Positions 56,561 through 64,000 of a stretch of DNA of 64,000 bases are shown here, one piece after another. This DNA is from Marinobacter alexandrii (GTDB lineage: Bacteria > Pseudomonadota > Gammaproteobacteria > Pseudomonadales > Oleiphilaceae). Below the pieces are notes generated by a model. It was not told the DNA's origin and did no database searches. It saw nothing but the letters and a program-made list of their open reading frames with translations. Within the stretch, counting starts at the first letter, position 1. Every line of letters begins with the position of its first letter. Both the position numbers and the translations under genes were made by a program. The stretch spans positions 744,001-808,000 of the forward strand of contig NZ_SWKM01000012.1 of NCBI RefSeq assembly GCF_005871205.1. Direction: 5' to 3'.

Positions 56561-56815
56561 GTGAAAGGTCCGCAGGATATTTTCGCCCAATTGCAGGGCC
56601 AGTTTGGTCAATTCGTTCCGGATATGGCGCGGGCTGCCCGTGAGGATTTCGAGACCCAGGCCCGGGCCACGGTGATGTCGGTTCTGTCCCGGCTAGAACT
56701 GGTCACCCGGGAGGAATTTGATGCCCAGCAGGCGGTGCTGATGAAAACCCGGGAAAAGGTCGACGCACTGGAACACCGGGTAGCCGCTCTCGAGCAAAAG
56801 CTACAAGAGAGATAA
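56561..56815 (+). CDS. ubiK: UbiK (YqiC/BMFP) ubiquinone accessory protein
   Basis: 84 residues. It starts with PQDIFAQLQGQFGQF and ends in a C-terminal coiled coil (VTREEFDAQQAVLMKTREKVDALEHRVAALEQKL), the form of BMFP/UbiK. UbiK supports ubiquinone hydroxylation under oxygen with UbiJ. GTG 56561 has GAGGTGA upstream. It is 62 bp before yifB. Confidence 0.92.
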   Translation: MKGPQDIFAQLQGQFGQFVPDMARAAREDFETQARATVMSVLSRLELVTREEFDAQQAVLMKTREKVDALEHRVAALEQKLQER

Positions 56816-56877
56816 CCCGGCGATGGCCTGAATGGAAATCGGGCCGATTGTATCTATGTTAACCAGGGAAGGTTGTC

Positions 56878-58410
56878 ATGCTTGCCATTGTCCACTCGCG
56901 CGCCAGCGTGGGGGTCTCCGCGCCTGCGGTGACCGTTGAAGTCCATCTCTCGGGCGGTCTGCCCGCGCTCTCAATTGTCGGGCTGCCGGAAACCGGTGTC
57001 CGGGAGAGTCGTGAGCGCGTTCGCAGCGCTTTGCTAAATGCCGGTTTTGAATTCCCCGCCCGCCGCATCACCATCAACCTGGCGCCAGCCGATCTGCCAA
57101 AAGAGGGTGGTCGTTTCGATCTGCCCATCGCCCTGGGTATTCTTGCCGCCTCGGGCCAGATTCCCGCTGATAGCCTGTCTGCCCACGAATTCGTCGGGGA
57201 GTTATCCCTGGACGGAGCGCTTCGCCCGCTGAATGGTGTCTTGCCGTCGGTGCTGGCGGCCCGGGCGGCAGGCCGGGCGCTGTTGGTGCCCCAGGCCAAT
57301 GCCGCTGAGGCGGCCCTGGCCAGTCAGGGCGAGGTCCTGGCGGCCGGGCATTTGCTGGCGGTGGTTGAGCATCTGGCCGCCCGTGCCCGGCTGGTGCCGG
57401 TGGCCAGGGCTCCGCGTACGCCGGCATCGGAATCAGCTGGTGAGCTCCCGGATCTGGCCGATGTCCGTGGCCAGGCGGTGCCCCGAAGAGCCCTGGAGGT
57501 GGCCGCCGCCGGCAATCACAACTTGCTGTTCTTTGGTCCACCGGGCACCGGTAAGAGTATGTTGGCCAGCCGATTGCCCGGCATTCTGCCGGATCTGGAG
57601 GATGACGCCGCGATGGAAGTGGCCAGTGTTCATTCCGTTGCCGGTCTGGCCCTGGCCACGGATGACTGGCACAGCCCGCCATTTAGGGCGCCCCATCACA
57701 CCGCCTCTGCCGTTGCCATGGTCGGTGGTGGCAGTAGCCCGCGGCCCGGTGAAATCTCCCTGGCGCATCGGGGCGTACTGTTTCTCGACGAGCTACCTGA
57801 GTTTGAACGGCGGGTTCTGGAAGTGCTGCGTGAACCCATGGAAACCGGGGAAATCGCCATCAGCCGGGCCGCTCGCCAGGTTCGGTTCCCGGCCCGGTTT
57901 CAGGTGGTGGGCGCCATGAACCCATGTCCCTGTGGCTTCAGTGGCCACCCGACCATTGAATGTCAGTGCACGCCGCAGCAGGTGTTGCGCTACCGGTCGA
58001 AGATCTCCGGGCCATTGCTGGACCGGTTCGACCTGCACGTGGAAGTGCCGGTTCAAGGTGGTGACATTCTGATGGGGCAGGCCGGCGGCGCCGAATCCAG
58101 TGCCTTGGTCCGAAGTCGGGTTGTGCAGGCACGCGCCCGGCAAAACAGGCGTAAACAGTTGAATTCGGAGCTGAGCGGCCGCGCCTTGCAAGAAGTCTGT
58201 CGCCTGGATACCGAGGGCGAGAGTTTGCTCACCGGTGCCATGGAGAAGTTGGGGCTGTCGGCCCGGGCCCTGCACCGTATTCTAAGGGTGGCGCGCACCC
58301 TGGCGGATCTGGACGGGGTCGAACACCTGGCGCACAGTCATCTGGTCGAGGCGCTGGGCTATCGTCAGCTTGATCGCCAGCATGGGCAGAATGCCCTGGT
58401 GTCCTCCTGA
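56878..58410 (+). CDS. yifB: YifB/ComM family Mg chelatase-like AAA ATPase
   Basis: 510 residues. The N-terminal subdomain (1-170) has the conserved VEVHLSGGLPALSIVGLPETGVRESRER. The AAA core has Walker A FGPPGTGKSMLAS and Walker B HRGVLFLDELPEF, then the MNPCPCG turn and KISGPLLDRFDLHVEVP. ComM is a branch-migration helicase for natural transformation; other members are uncharacterised. No competence genes are nearby in the window. Confidence 0.92.
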   Translation: MLAIVHSRASVGVSAPAVTVEVHLSGGLPALSIVGLPETGVRESRERVRSALLNAGFEFPARRITINLAPADLPKEGGRFDLPIALGILAASGQIPADSLSAHEFVGELSLDGALRPLNGVLPSVLAARAAGRALLVPQANAAEAALASQGEVLAAGHLLAVVEHLAARARLVPVARAPRTPASESAGELPDLADVRGQAVPRRALEVAAAGNHNLLFFGPPGTGKSMLASRLPGILPDLEDDAAMEVASVHSVAGLALATDDWHSPPFRAPHHTASAVAMVGGGSSPRPGEISLAHRGVLFLDELPEFERRVLEVLREPMETGEIAISRAARQVRFPARFQVVGAMNPCPCGFSGHPTIECQCTPQQVLRYRSKISGPLLDRFDLHVEVPVQGGDILMGQAGGAESSALVRSRVVQARARQNRRKQLNSELSGRALQEVCRLDTEGESLLTGAMEKLGLSARALHRILRVARTLADLDGVEHLAHSHLVEALGYRQLDRQHGQNALVSS

Positions 58411-58483
58411 GCCCGTACACTCTGGTAAACTGTCGCCAAAATCATGTTTAAACAGACCCGCAGCCTGCGGTTGAGGACTTCAG

Positions 58484-59218
58484 ATGACCGACCAGAAAGA
58501 CCCGCACGAGCCGAAGGAAGCAGCGCCAGAGTCGCCGGTAACCACTCGCCGAGGCATTCGCAGCTTCGTGCTTCGCCAGGGCCGGATGACCGAGGGCCAG
58601 AAGAAAGCCTATGAGCGCAGCTGGCCGAAGTACGGTCTCACTCGCGAAGACGGCATGATTGACCCACGGGAGGTGTTCGGTCGCGAAGCCATGCTGAACC
58701 TGGAAATCGGTTTTGGCATGGGCCATTCGCTGGCGGAAATGGCCGAGGCCGCGCCGGAGCAGGATTTCATCGGTGTGGAAGTGCACCTGCCGGGCGTCGG
58801 CGCCCTGCTGAAGGAAGTGGAAGATCGTGGTCTGGAGAATGTCCGGGTCTATAGCATTGACGCCAACGACGTCATCGATCTGTGCCTGCCGGACGCCTGT
58901 CTGGATCGGGTGATGGTGTTCTTCCCGGATCCCTGGCACAAGAAAAAGCACCACAAGCGTCGCCTGATCCAGCACGAGTTCGTGCAGCGCATCCGTCATA
59001 AGCTGCGGGTTGGTGGCATCCTTCACCTGGCAACGGATTGGGAGAACTACTCCGAGCACATGATGGAAGTTATGAGCGAATCGGAAGGGTTTGCTAATAC
59101 TCAGGACAACGGTGTTTTCTCACCGCGGCCCGAAGACCGGCCCATCACCAAGTTTGAAAAGCGCGGTGAGCGACTCGGTCATGGCGTCTGGGATCTACTG
59201 TTTCACCGTACTAACTAA
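58484..59218 (+). CDS. trmB: tRNA (guanine46-N7)-methyltransferase TrmB
   Basis: SAM-dependent enzyme that makes m7G46 in the tRNA variable loop. [15 protein letters not shown] is the SAM loop, then [21 protein letters not shown], the family hallmark, near residue 145. The N-terminal 40 residues are charged and disordered. 244 residues match the family (239 in E. coli). Confidence 0.95.
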   Translation: MTDQKDPHEPKEAAPESPVTTRRGIRSFVLRQGRMTEGQKKAYERSWPKYGLTREDGMIDPREVFGREAMLNLEIGFGMGHSLAEMAEAAPEQDFIGVEVHLPGVGALLKEVEDRGLENVRVYSIDANDVIDLCLPDACLDRVMVFFPDPWHKKKHHKRRLIQHEFVQRIRHKLRVGGILHLATDWENYSEHMMEVMSESEGFANTQDNGVFSPRPEDRPITKFEKRGERLGHGVWDLLFHRTN

Positions 59219-59239
59219 CTCGTTAAGTCTAATGCCGGA

Positions 59240-59260
59240 AGTCGACAGTCGACAGTCGTC
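59240..59260. repeat. Three 7 bp tandem repeats
   Basis: AGTCGAC, AGTCGAC and AGTCGTC in a row, directly at the 3' end of the membrane protein gene and overlapping its stop codon. It lies between two convergent genes. Confidence 0.8.
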
Positions 59261-59792
59261 AGCCGTGAGCTAGCGGGTGACGGCGTGACGCCCGAACAAT
59301 GACCAGGCCGGCAATGCCCAGGGTCAGTCCGGTGTACTTGATCAGGGCACAGATGGTGGCGGACAGGCTGACCACGTCGGTCGGCGGATTGAAGTTGTTC
59401 AGCAGCAGGATGTTCTCGGTGACGTCACTGAGGCCGGCCGCGACGAACAGCGCGCGGATCCAGCGGGCAACCATACGCTCACGGACACCGGGACGATCCC
59501 GTGTAAAGTGTCGGGTGAGCTGGATCAGCGCCAGCAGATAGGCGGGAATAAACAGGAAATCGAGCCACAACGAGACCTGAGCCCAGACTTCGCCGCCCGA
59601 GCGCCAGCTACGGAGAATGGCATGGGCCTGATCCGCGGTTCCGGCCATCTGAAAGCTGACAATGCCTTGAGGTGCCGAGCCAGTCTGCAACGGTTGGTTG
59701 ACCAGGATCAGGGCCACAAGCAGCACCAGCGCGGCGATCAGCGTCGCCCTCAGGGTCTTGGGTAGCGCTGCGAGTTCTTTCATCCAGTCCAT
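59259..59792 (-). CDS. Uncharacterised membrane protein with four helices
   Basis: 177 residues. Helices are about 14-33, 72-92, 108-128 and 142-165, with a basic C-terminus. No family is recognised. Its ATG overlaps the hemW stop by one base (TAATG), so it is very likely co-translated with hemW. A 7 bp tandem repeat overlaps the gene's end. A role in haem handling is only a thought from position. Confidence 0.75.
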   Translation of the reverse strand: MDWMKELAALPKTLRATLIAALVLLVALILVNQPLQTGSAPQGIVSFQMAGTADQAHAILRSWRSGGEVWAQVSLWLDFLFIPAYLLALIQLTRHFTRDRPGVRERMVARWIRALFVAAGLSDVTENILLLNNFNPPTDVVSLSATICALIKYTGLTLGIAGLVIVRASRRHPLAHG

Positions 59793-60940
59793 TACAGAAA
59801 ACGCTCCAACAGGCTATTCAGGTATCGCTGGCCCAGATCAGTGGCTTGCAGGCGATGCTGCTCCAGCAATTCTTCGTCACGCAACTGATCAAGTTTTACC
59901 GCAACTGAAGACAGGGGTAAACCCGTACGCTCGGTAAACAGTGTTTCCTCCACCCCTTCCGTCAGCCGCAGGGCATTCATCAGGAACTCCAGCGGCAGGT
60001 CCTCGATGTCAATCGGTTCGGTGCCCGCCGTTCGACTGCCAATCCGGTTCAGGTAGGCTTCCGGTTGCCGGGTTTTCCAGTACCGCCTGATGCTGCCGTC
60101 GGCGAGACTGATTTTACCGTGGGCACCGGCTCCCAGCGCCAAATAGTCACCGAAGGTCCAGTAGTTGAGATTGTGGCGTGATGCCTGTCCCGGGCGGCTC
60201 CAGGCTGAGACTTCGTAGTCTCGGAACCCCTGCTGGCGCAGGAAATCGCCACCCTGACGGTAGATCTCCCACAGCCGGTCGTCATCGGGCAACCGGGGCG
60301 GGCGACTGTAGAATTCGGTGTTCGGCTCCAGCGTCAGCTGATACCAGGACAGGTGCGCCGGATTGTGGCTGAGCGCAGCCTTGAGGTCGGCGATGGCGTC
60401 TGCCGGGGTCTGGCCCGGCAAGCCGTGCATCAAGTCGACGTTGAAATTGTCGAAGCCGGCCTGGCGGGCCGCTTCGATGGCCCGGTGCGCGGCATTGCTG
60501 TCGTGGATCCGGCCCAGTGCCTGCAAATGGGTGCTGTTGAAACTCTGTACGCCAATGGACAGGCGATTGATGCCAGCGGCCCGGAAGGCTTCAAAGCGGC
60601 CTTCCTCCAGGGTGCCCGGGTTGGCCTCAAGGGTGATCTCGGCATCCGGCGCCAGGTTCAAGCGAGCCCGCAGTTCCCGGAATAGGGTGTGATAGAACTC
60701 ACCCGTCATCAGCGAGGGGGTGCCGCCGCCGATGAATACCGTCTGGATTTCCCGGTCCGAGGCAAAGCCAAGGTCCTGGTCGAGGTCTTCCAGCAGGGCC
60801 TTTAGGTACGCCGTTTCCGGGATCTCGTGCTTGACCGCGTGGGAATTGAAATCGCAGTAGGGGCATTTGCGCACGCACCAGGGCATGTGCAGGTACAGGC
60901 TCAGCGGCGGTGTGACCACCACCGACGCAGGGGCGGTCAC
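59792..60940 (-). CDS. hemW: Radical SAM haem chaperone HemW
   Basis: 382 residues. The radical SAM cluster motif C-x3-C-x2-C is in MPWCVRKCPYCDFNSHA and FIGGGTPSLM is the SAM loop. The C-terminal HemN-like domain follows. HemW is thought to insert haem into respiratory enzymes and is not a coproporphyrinogen oxidase. GTG 60940 is used. It is 4 bp after rdgB and followed by the membrane protein in one unit. Confidence 0.93.
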   Translation of the reverse strand: MTAPASVVVTPPLSLYLHMPWCVRKCPYCDFNSHAVKHEIPETAYLKALLEDLDQDLGFASDREIQTVFIGGGTPSLMTGEFYHTLFRELRARLNLAPDAEITLEANPGTLEEGRFEAFRAAGINRLSIGVQSFNSTHLQALGRIHDSNAAHRAIEAARQAGFDNFNVDLMHGLPGQTPADAIADLKAALSHNPAHLSWYQLTLEPNTEFYSRPPRLPDDDRLWEIYRQGGDFLRQQGFRDYEVSAWSRPGQASRHNLNYWTFGDYLALGAGAHGKISLADGSIRRYWKTRQPEAYLNRIGSRTAGTEPIDIEDLPLEFLMNALRLTEGVEETLFTERTGLPLSSVAVKLDQLRDEELLEQHRLQATDLGQRYLNSLLERFL

Positions 60941-60944
60941 GGCG

Positions 60945-61544
60945 TCACGCTCCTGCCTTCAGTTGATGCGCCAGTTGGGCCAGGGCGCGCCCCCGGTGAC
61001 TGATGCGGCTCTTTTCAGCCCGGGTCAGCTCGGCGGCACTGCACTGGTGCTCGGAAACCCAGAACACCGGATCATAACCGAAGCCACCGTCACCGGCGGG
61101 CGCGGACAGAATAGCTCCGGGCCAGCGGCCGTGGCAGACGATCGGCGTAGGGTCGTCGGCATGCCGCAGAAACACCAGTACGCAATGGAATTGTGCGCCT
61201 CGCTGGCCTTCGGGTACCGAGGCCATGGCGGCCAACAGCGCGTCGACGTTGTCCTGATCGCTGGCGTTGTCGCCGGCGTAGCGGGCTGAGCGCACCCCCG
61301 GCTGGCCACCCAGGTGATCCACCGCCAGCCCGCTGTCGTCGGCCAGCGCTGGCAGGCCTGTTATCCGGGAGGCGTGCCGAGCCTTGAGGATGGCGTTTTC
61401 CACAAAGGTCACGGCCGGCTCCTCAGCTTCGCCGACACCCAGCTGACCCTGTGCCACAGGCATCATGCCCAGGGGCGCGAGCAGATCGGTCAGCTCTGCG
61501 ATCTTGCCCTGGTTGTTGCTGGCAATCACAATTTTGTCAGTCAT
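60945..61544 (-). CDS. rdgB: dITP/XTP pyrophosphatase RdgB
   Basis: 199-residue HAM1-family hydrolase of non-canonical purine NTPs. It has [14 protein letters not shown] (nucleotide loop), [39 protein letters not shown] (catalytic Asp) and [10 protein letters not shown] with the SHRGRAL tail. The gene order metX-metW-DUF4426-rdgB-hemW is the same as in Pseudomonas. Confidence 0.95.
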   Translation of the reverse strand: MTDKIVIASNNQGKIAELTDLLAPLGMMPVAQGQLGVGEAEEPAVTFVENAILKARHASRITGLPALADDSGLAVDHLGGQPGVRSARYAGDNASDQDNVDALLAAMASVPEGQRGAQFHCVLVFLRHADDPTPIVCHGRWPGAILSAPAGDGGFGYDPVFWVSEHQCSAAELTRAEKSRISHRGRALAQLAHQLKAGA

Positions 61545-61551
61545 GGCTTAC

Positions 61552-62007
61552 TCAGTCGCTGAACAGTGTGTGCGCAAATCGGACCGGCAGGTCTCGCTGT
61601 TCGCCGGTGGGGCGTGCCGTGACATTGAAGGTCATCAGTTCCCCGGAGCTGTACTGGTACTCGGCGATGAAATACACCGCGTCACCTTCCTGCACGCGGC
61701 GAAAGGCCAGGAATCGGACCTGCTGGATATCGTTGGAGACCTTGCCTTCAACCTGGCCACCCATCGGCGACATGGTTCCGTCGTCGTTTTCCTTCATAAT
61801 CGCGATGTTGATGATTCCAATGCCCTTGCTACGCTGCAGGTTGTTGGCCTTGGCCACTTCCGGAGAAAGGAAGGTGCTGGGCAGGACGCTCCAGTGGATC
61901 TGGATGTCACCAAAGTCCTGGTTGCCGGCTGCGTGTACGTGCATGGCAAACGACAGCGACATTACGGTGGAAAGGGCATACAGACAAAGACGCTGTGTGA
62001 GTCTCAT
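61552..62007 (-). CDS. DUF4426 family exported protein
   Basis: 151 residues. A signal peptide ([26 protein letters not shown]) is followed by a mature domain with GDIQIHWSVLPSTFLSPEVA and YFIAEYQYSSGELMTFNVTAR, the DUF4426 pattern. ATG 62007 has GGGAG 8 bases upstream; the frame is open further to 62142 inside metW. Overlaps the metW stop by 4 bases (ATGA). The function is unknown. Confidence 0.87.
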   Translation of the reverse strand: MRLTQRLCLYALSTVMSLSFAMHVHAAGNQDFGDIQIHWSVLPSTFLSPEVAKANNLQRSKGIGIINIAIMKENDDGTMSPMGGQVEGKVSNDIQQVRFLAFRRVQEGDAVYFIAEYQYSSGELMTFNVTARPTGEQRDLPVRFAHTLFSD

Positions 62008-62609
62008 TGTTCGTTCTCCCGTGTGATGCGATAGATGGCAACCTCTCCCAGCAGGTTGGGCCACAACCGGGCCAGCCAACTGTTTTGGTGCTGGCCGTCG
62101 ACCACCCGTCGGCTTTTGATGCGAATGCCCTTCTGACGGCACAGGGCTTCAAAATCCTTGAACGTGCACAACCGGATGTTGGGGGTGTTGTACCATTTAT
62201 ACGGTAGGGCTTCGGATTCGGGCATACGACCGCTCAAGGCCAGGCCCCAGCGCAAACGCCAATGGGCGAAGTTGGGGAAAGTGACAATGCCTTCGCGGCC
62301 GACCCGCAGCATTTCGTCCAGCACCTTGTCCGGGCGGCGCACTGCCTGCAATGCCTGGGTCATGAGCACGGTATCGAAACTGCCGTCGTCGAAGTTGCCG
62401 AGGCCCTGAGTGTCCAGGTTTTGCTCAATGACGGCGACCCCACGGCCCATGCAGGTGGTGATGTGCTCGGGGTTAATCTCCAGGCCAAAGCCGCTGGCGC
62501 CACGCTCCCGTTGCAGGTAGTCGAGCAGGGTGCCGTCACCGCAGCCGAGATCCAGCACGTGATAGCCGGGCTGGATCCATTGCTGGATGATTTCAAGATC
62601 CGGTCTCAT
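62004..62609 (-). CDS. metW: Methionine biosynthesis protein MetW
   Basis: 201-residue methyltransferase-like protein. [16 protein letters not shown] is a SAM-type loop; [40 protein letters not shown] is typical of MetW. It works with MetX, but the exact reaction is not settled. Start overlaps the metX stop by 4 bases. Confidence 0.93.
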   Translation of the reverse strand: MRPDLEIIQQWIQPGYHVLDLGCGDGTLLDYLQRERGASGFGLEINPEHITTCMGRGVAVIEQNLDTQGLGNFDDGSFDTVLMTQALQAVRRPDKVLDEMLRVGREGIVTFPNFAHWRLRWGLALSGRMPESEALPYKWYNTPNIRLCTFKDFEALCRQKGIRIKSRRVVDGQHQNSWLARLWPNLLGEVAIYRITRENEQ

Positions 62610-63754
62610 TGGCTCACCTCCCTGGCTACCCGATCCATGTAGGCGGTGAAAATGTCGGTGTAGCGGGGCGTCGGGATCAGAAACGCGTCGTGGCCCCAGG
62701 GTGCGTCTATTTCGGAATAGCTGACTTTGCGCCGGGCGGCAATCATGGCGTTGACCAATTCCTCCGAGCGGGCCGGAGTGAAGCGCCAGTCAGTGCTGAA
62801 CGACAGCACCAGGAATTCGCACCGGGCTTCCGCTAACGCCCGGGCCAGGTCGCCGCCATAGTCGTAGGCGGGGTCAAAATAATCCAGTGCCTTGGTCATC
62901 AGCAAATAGGTATTGGCATCGAAGGACTCGGAAAACCGCTCGCCCTGGTAGCGCAGGTAGCTTTCCACCTGGAATTCGGCGTCGTACCCGAACTTGTAGG
63001 CCTGGTCCCTCAACTCGCGACCAAATTTCTCGCCCATGGAGGCGTCGGAAAGGTAAGTGATGTGCCCGACCATGCGCGCCAGCATCAGGCCACGCCGGGG
63101 CACCACGTCGAAATCGTAGTAGCGACCATCGTGGAATTCCCGGTCTGAGGTGATGGCCTGCCTGGCCACTTCATTGAAGGCGATATTCTGGGCCGTAAGC
63201 CGGGGCGTGGAGGCGATTACTACCGCATGTTTCAGTCGCTCCGGATAGTCCAGGCTCCACTGTAATGCCTGCATACCACCGAGTGAGCCACCTACCACCG
63301 CCGCCCAGCATTGAATGCCCAGACGATCCGCCAGCAAGGCCTGGCTTTTCACCCAGTCGCCAACGGTAATCACGGGGAACTCCGGCCCGTAGGGCTTGCC
63401 GGTGGCCGGGTTAGCGCTATTAGGCCCGGTGCTGCCATGACAGCCGCCCAGGTTGTTCAGGCTCACCACAAAAAAACGGTTGGTGTCGATGGGCTTGCCG
63501 GGGCCGATGCAGCTGTCCCACCAGCCCGGCTTGCGCTCATCCGTGCTGTGGTAGCCGGCCGCGTGGTGGTGGCCGCTCAGGGCATGGCAGATAAGCACGG
63601 CGTTGCTGGCATCGGCGTTCAGCTGACCGTAAGTTTCAATCACCAGGTCGTAGCTGTCCAGGGCTTGGCCGCAGGCCAGCTCGATGGGCGTGTCGAAATG
63701 AAGAGTCTGCGGGGTAACTACTCCGACAGAATCCGCGGGCAGGGAATCGGGCAT
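62606..63754 (-). CDS. metX: Homoserine O-acyltransferase (probably succinyltransferase) MetX
   Basis: Alpha/beta hydrolase-type transferase of 382 residues, first committed step of methionine synthesis. Catalytic Ser is in [14 protein letters not shown] (near residue 150), the Asp in [20 protein letters not shown] and His in [25 protein letters not shown] is the oxyanion region. Succinyl rather than acetyl specificity is inferred from gammaproteobacterial MetX with MetW, not from residues I can name. Confidence 0.94.
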   Translation of the reverse strand: MPDSLPADSVGVVTPQTLHFDTPIELACGQALDSYDLVIETYGQLNADASNAVLICHALSGHHHAAGYHSTDERKPGWWDSCIGPGKPIDTNRFFVVSLNNLGGCHGSTGPNSANPATGKPYGPEFPVITVGDWVKSQALLADRLGIQCWAAVVGGSLGGMQALQWSLDYPERLKHAVVIASTPRLTAQNIAFNEVARQAITSDREFHDGRYYDFDVVPRRGLMLARMVGHITYLSDASMGEKFGRELRDQAYKFGYDAEFQVESYLRYQGERFSESFDANTYLLMTKALDYFDPAYDYGGDLARALAEARCEFLVLSFSTDWRFTPARSEELVNAMIAARRKVSYSEIDAPWGHDAFLIPTPRYTDIFTAYMDRVAREVSQ

Positions 63755-63880
63755 TGGCGCGACAGGTTCCTGGTTCGGTCTGTAAGTATCTGGAACAGCA
63801 ATGACAAAGCCATCGCCAGCCCAGCAGTTTAAAGCCGGGCCGTCATGGCTGCAACCAGTGGCGAGCGCGCGCGACGGGGC

Positions 63881-64000
63881 TTAGAGCGCCCCGGAGATAT
63901 TAACGACTTTTTGCTGAATCAGGGTTGGGGCCGGTTTGCGGATCTGGCGTTGCATGGCGTCCGCCAATTCCAGTTGCCGGCTGAGGTCGGAAATGGTGTT
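63881..64000 (-). CDS. 3' end of an unidentified gene
   Basis: An open frame enters from the right edge and ends at TAA 63883-63881, giving the last 39 residues (SRQLELADAMQRQIRKPAP and LIQQKVVNISGAL). It is hydrophilic and helical. In Pseudomonas a YggT-type gene precedes metX, but this tail does not look like a membrane protein, so I do not name it. Confidence 0.45.
   Translation of the reverse strand, partial: NTISDLSRQLELADAMQRQIRKPAPTLIQQKVVNISGAL

Overview
The window is chromosomal core DNA of a GC-rich gammaproteobacterium close to Marinobacter or Pseudomonas. The evidence is the gene content and order (ppx-trxA-rho-ubiD; hemYXDC-algR-algZ-argH; cyaA-lptM-lysA-dapF-DUF484-xerC; metX-metW-DUF4426-rdgB-hemW-trmB), class I CyaA, a MetX/MetW methionine route, and many G/C-ending codons. 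I see no rRNA, tRNA, CRISPR array, prophage, insertion sequence or integron. Coding density is high, with many 1 to 4 base overlaps between genes.

Layout. 1-11.4 kb: a TIGR02444 fragment, ABC-F ATPase yheS, ppx, trxA, a molybdopterin cluster (moaB-moeA-moaD-moaE, minus strand) lying between trxA and rho, then rho with a C-rich leader, ubiD and an iron-sulfur flavin reductase. 11.4-19 kb: the haem operon hemC-hemD-hemX-hemY, two-component pair algZ/algR and argH. 19-30.4 kb: a PAS protein with decayed GGDEF and EAL domains, cyaA, lptM, lysA, dapF, DUF484, xerC, an intact diguanylate cyclase and DUF2789. 30.4-48.8 kb is the most accessory-looking stretch: a BvgS-like orphan kinase, a small exported protein, an unknown protein followed by a PlpD-type patatin autotransporter, a GntR regulator, cardiolipin synthase with an AraC regulator, an unlisted 30-residue ORF, an esterase, an SMP-30-like protein, a thioesterase, a quinone oxidoreductase-like enzyme, a CPA-type antiporter, tcdA and a large acyl-CoA dehydrogenase. 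48.8-56.8 kb: an SDR, an ECF sigma factor with its ChrR-type anti-sigma factor, speA, speE, DUF6316, amtB-glnK and ubiK. 56.8-64 kb: yifB, trmB, a membrane protein, hemW, rdgB, DUF4426, metW, metX and the 3' end of another gene.

The regulatory themes are cyclic nucleotides (cAMP by CyaA, c-di-GMP by one intact GGDEF protein, plus one probably inactive GGDEF-EAL protein beside cyaA), nitrogen (a good sigma-54 promoter before glnK-amtB), and probably photo-oxidative stress (ECF/ChrR with a matching promoter upstream of its own operon).

Most of the window is ordinary housekeeping DNA. The best candidate for something undescribed is at 40.05-40.30 kb. There a 30-codon ORF with a strong ribosome binding site and its own terminator is divergent from an AraC-family regulator, and the spacer between them carries TGTCA direct repeats 21 and 11 bp apart. 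This rests on sequence reading alone.
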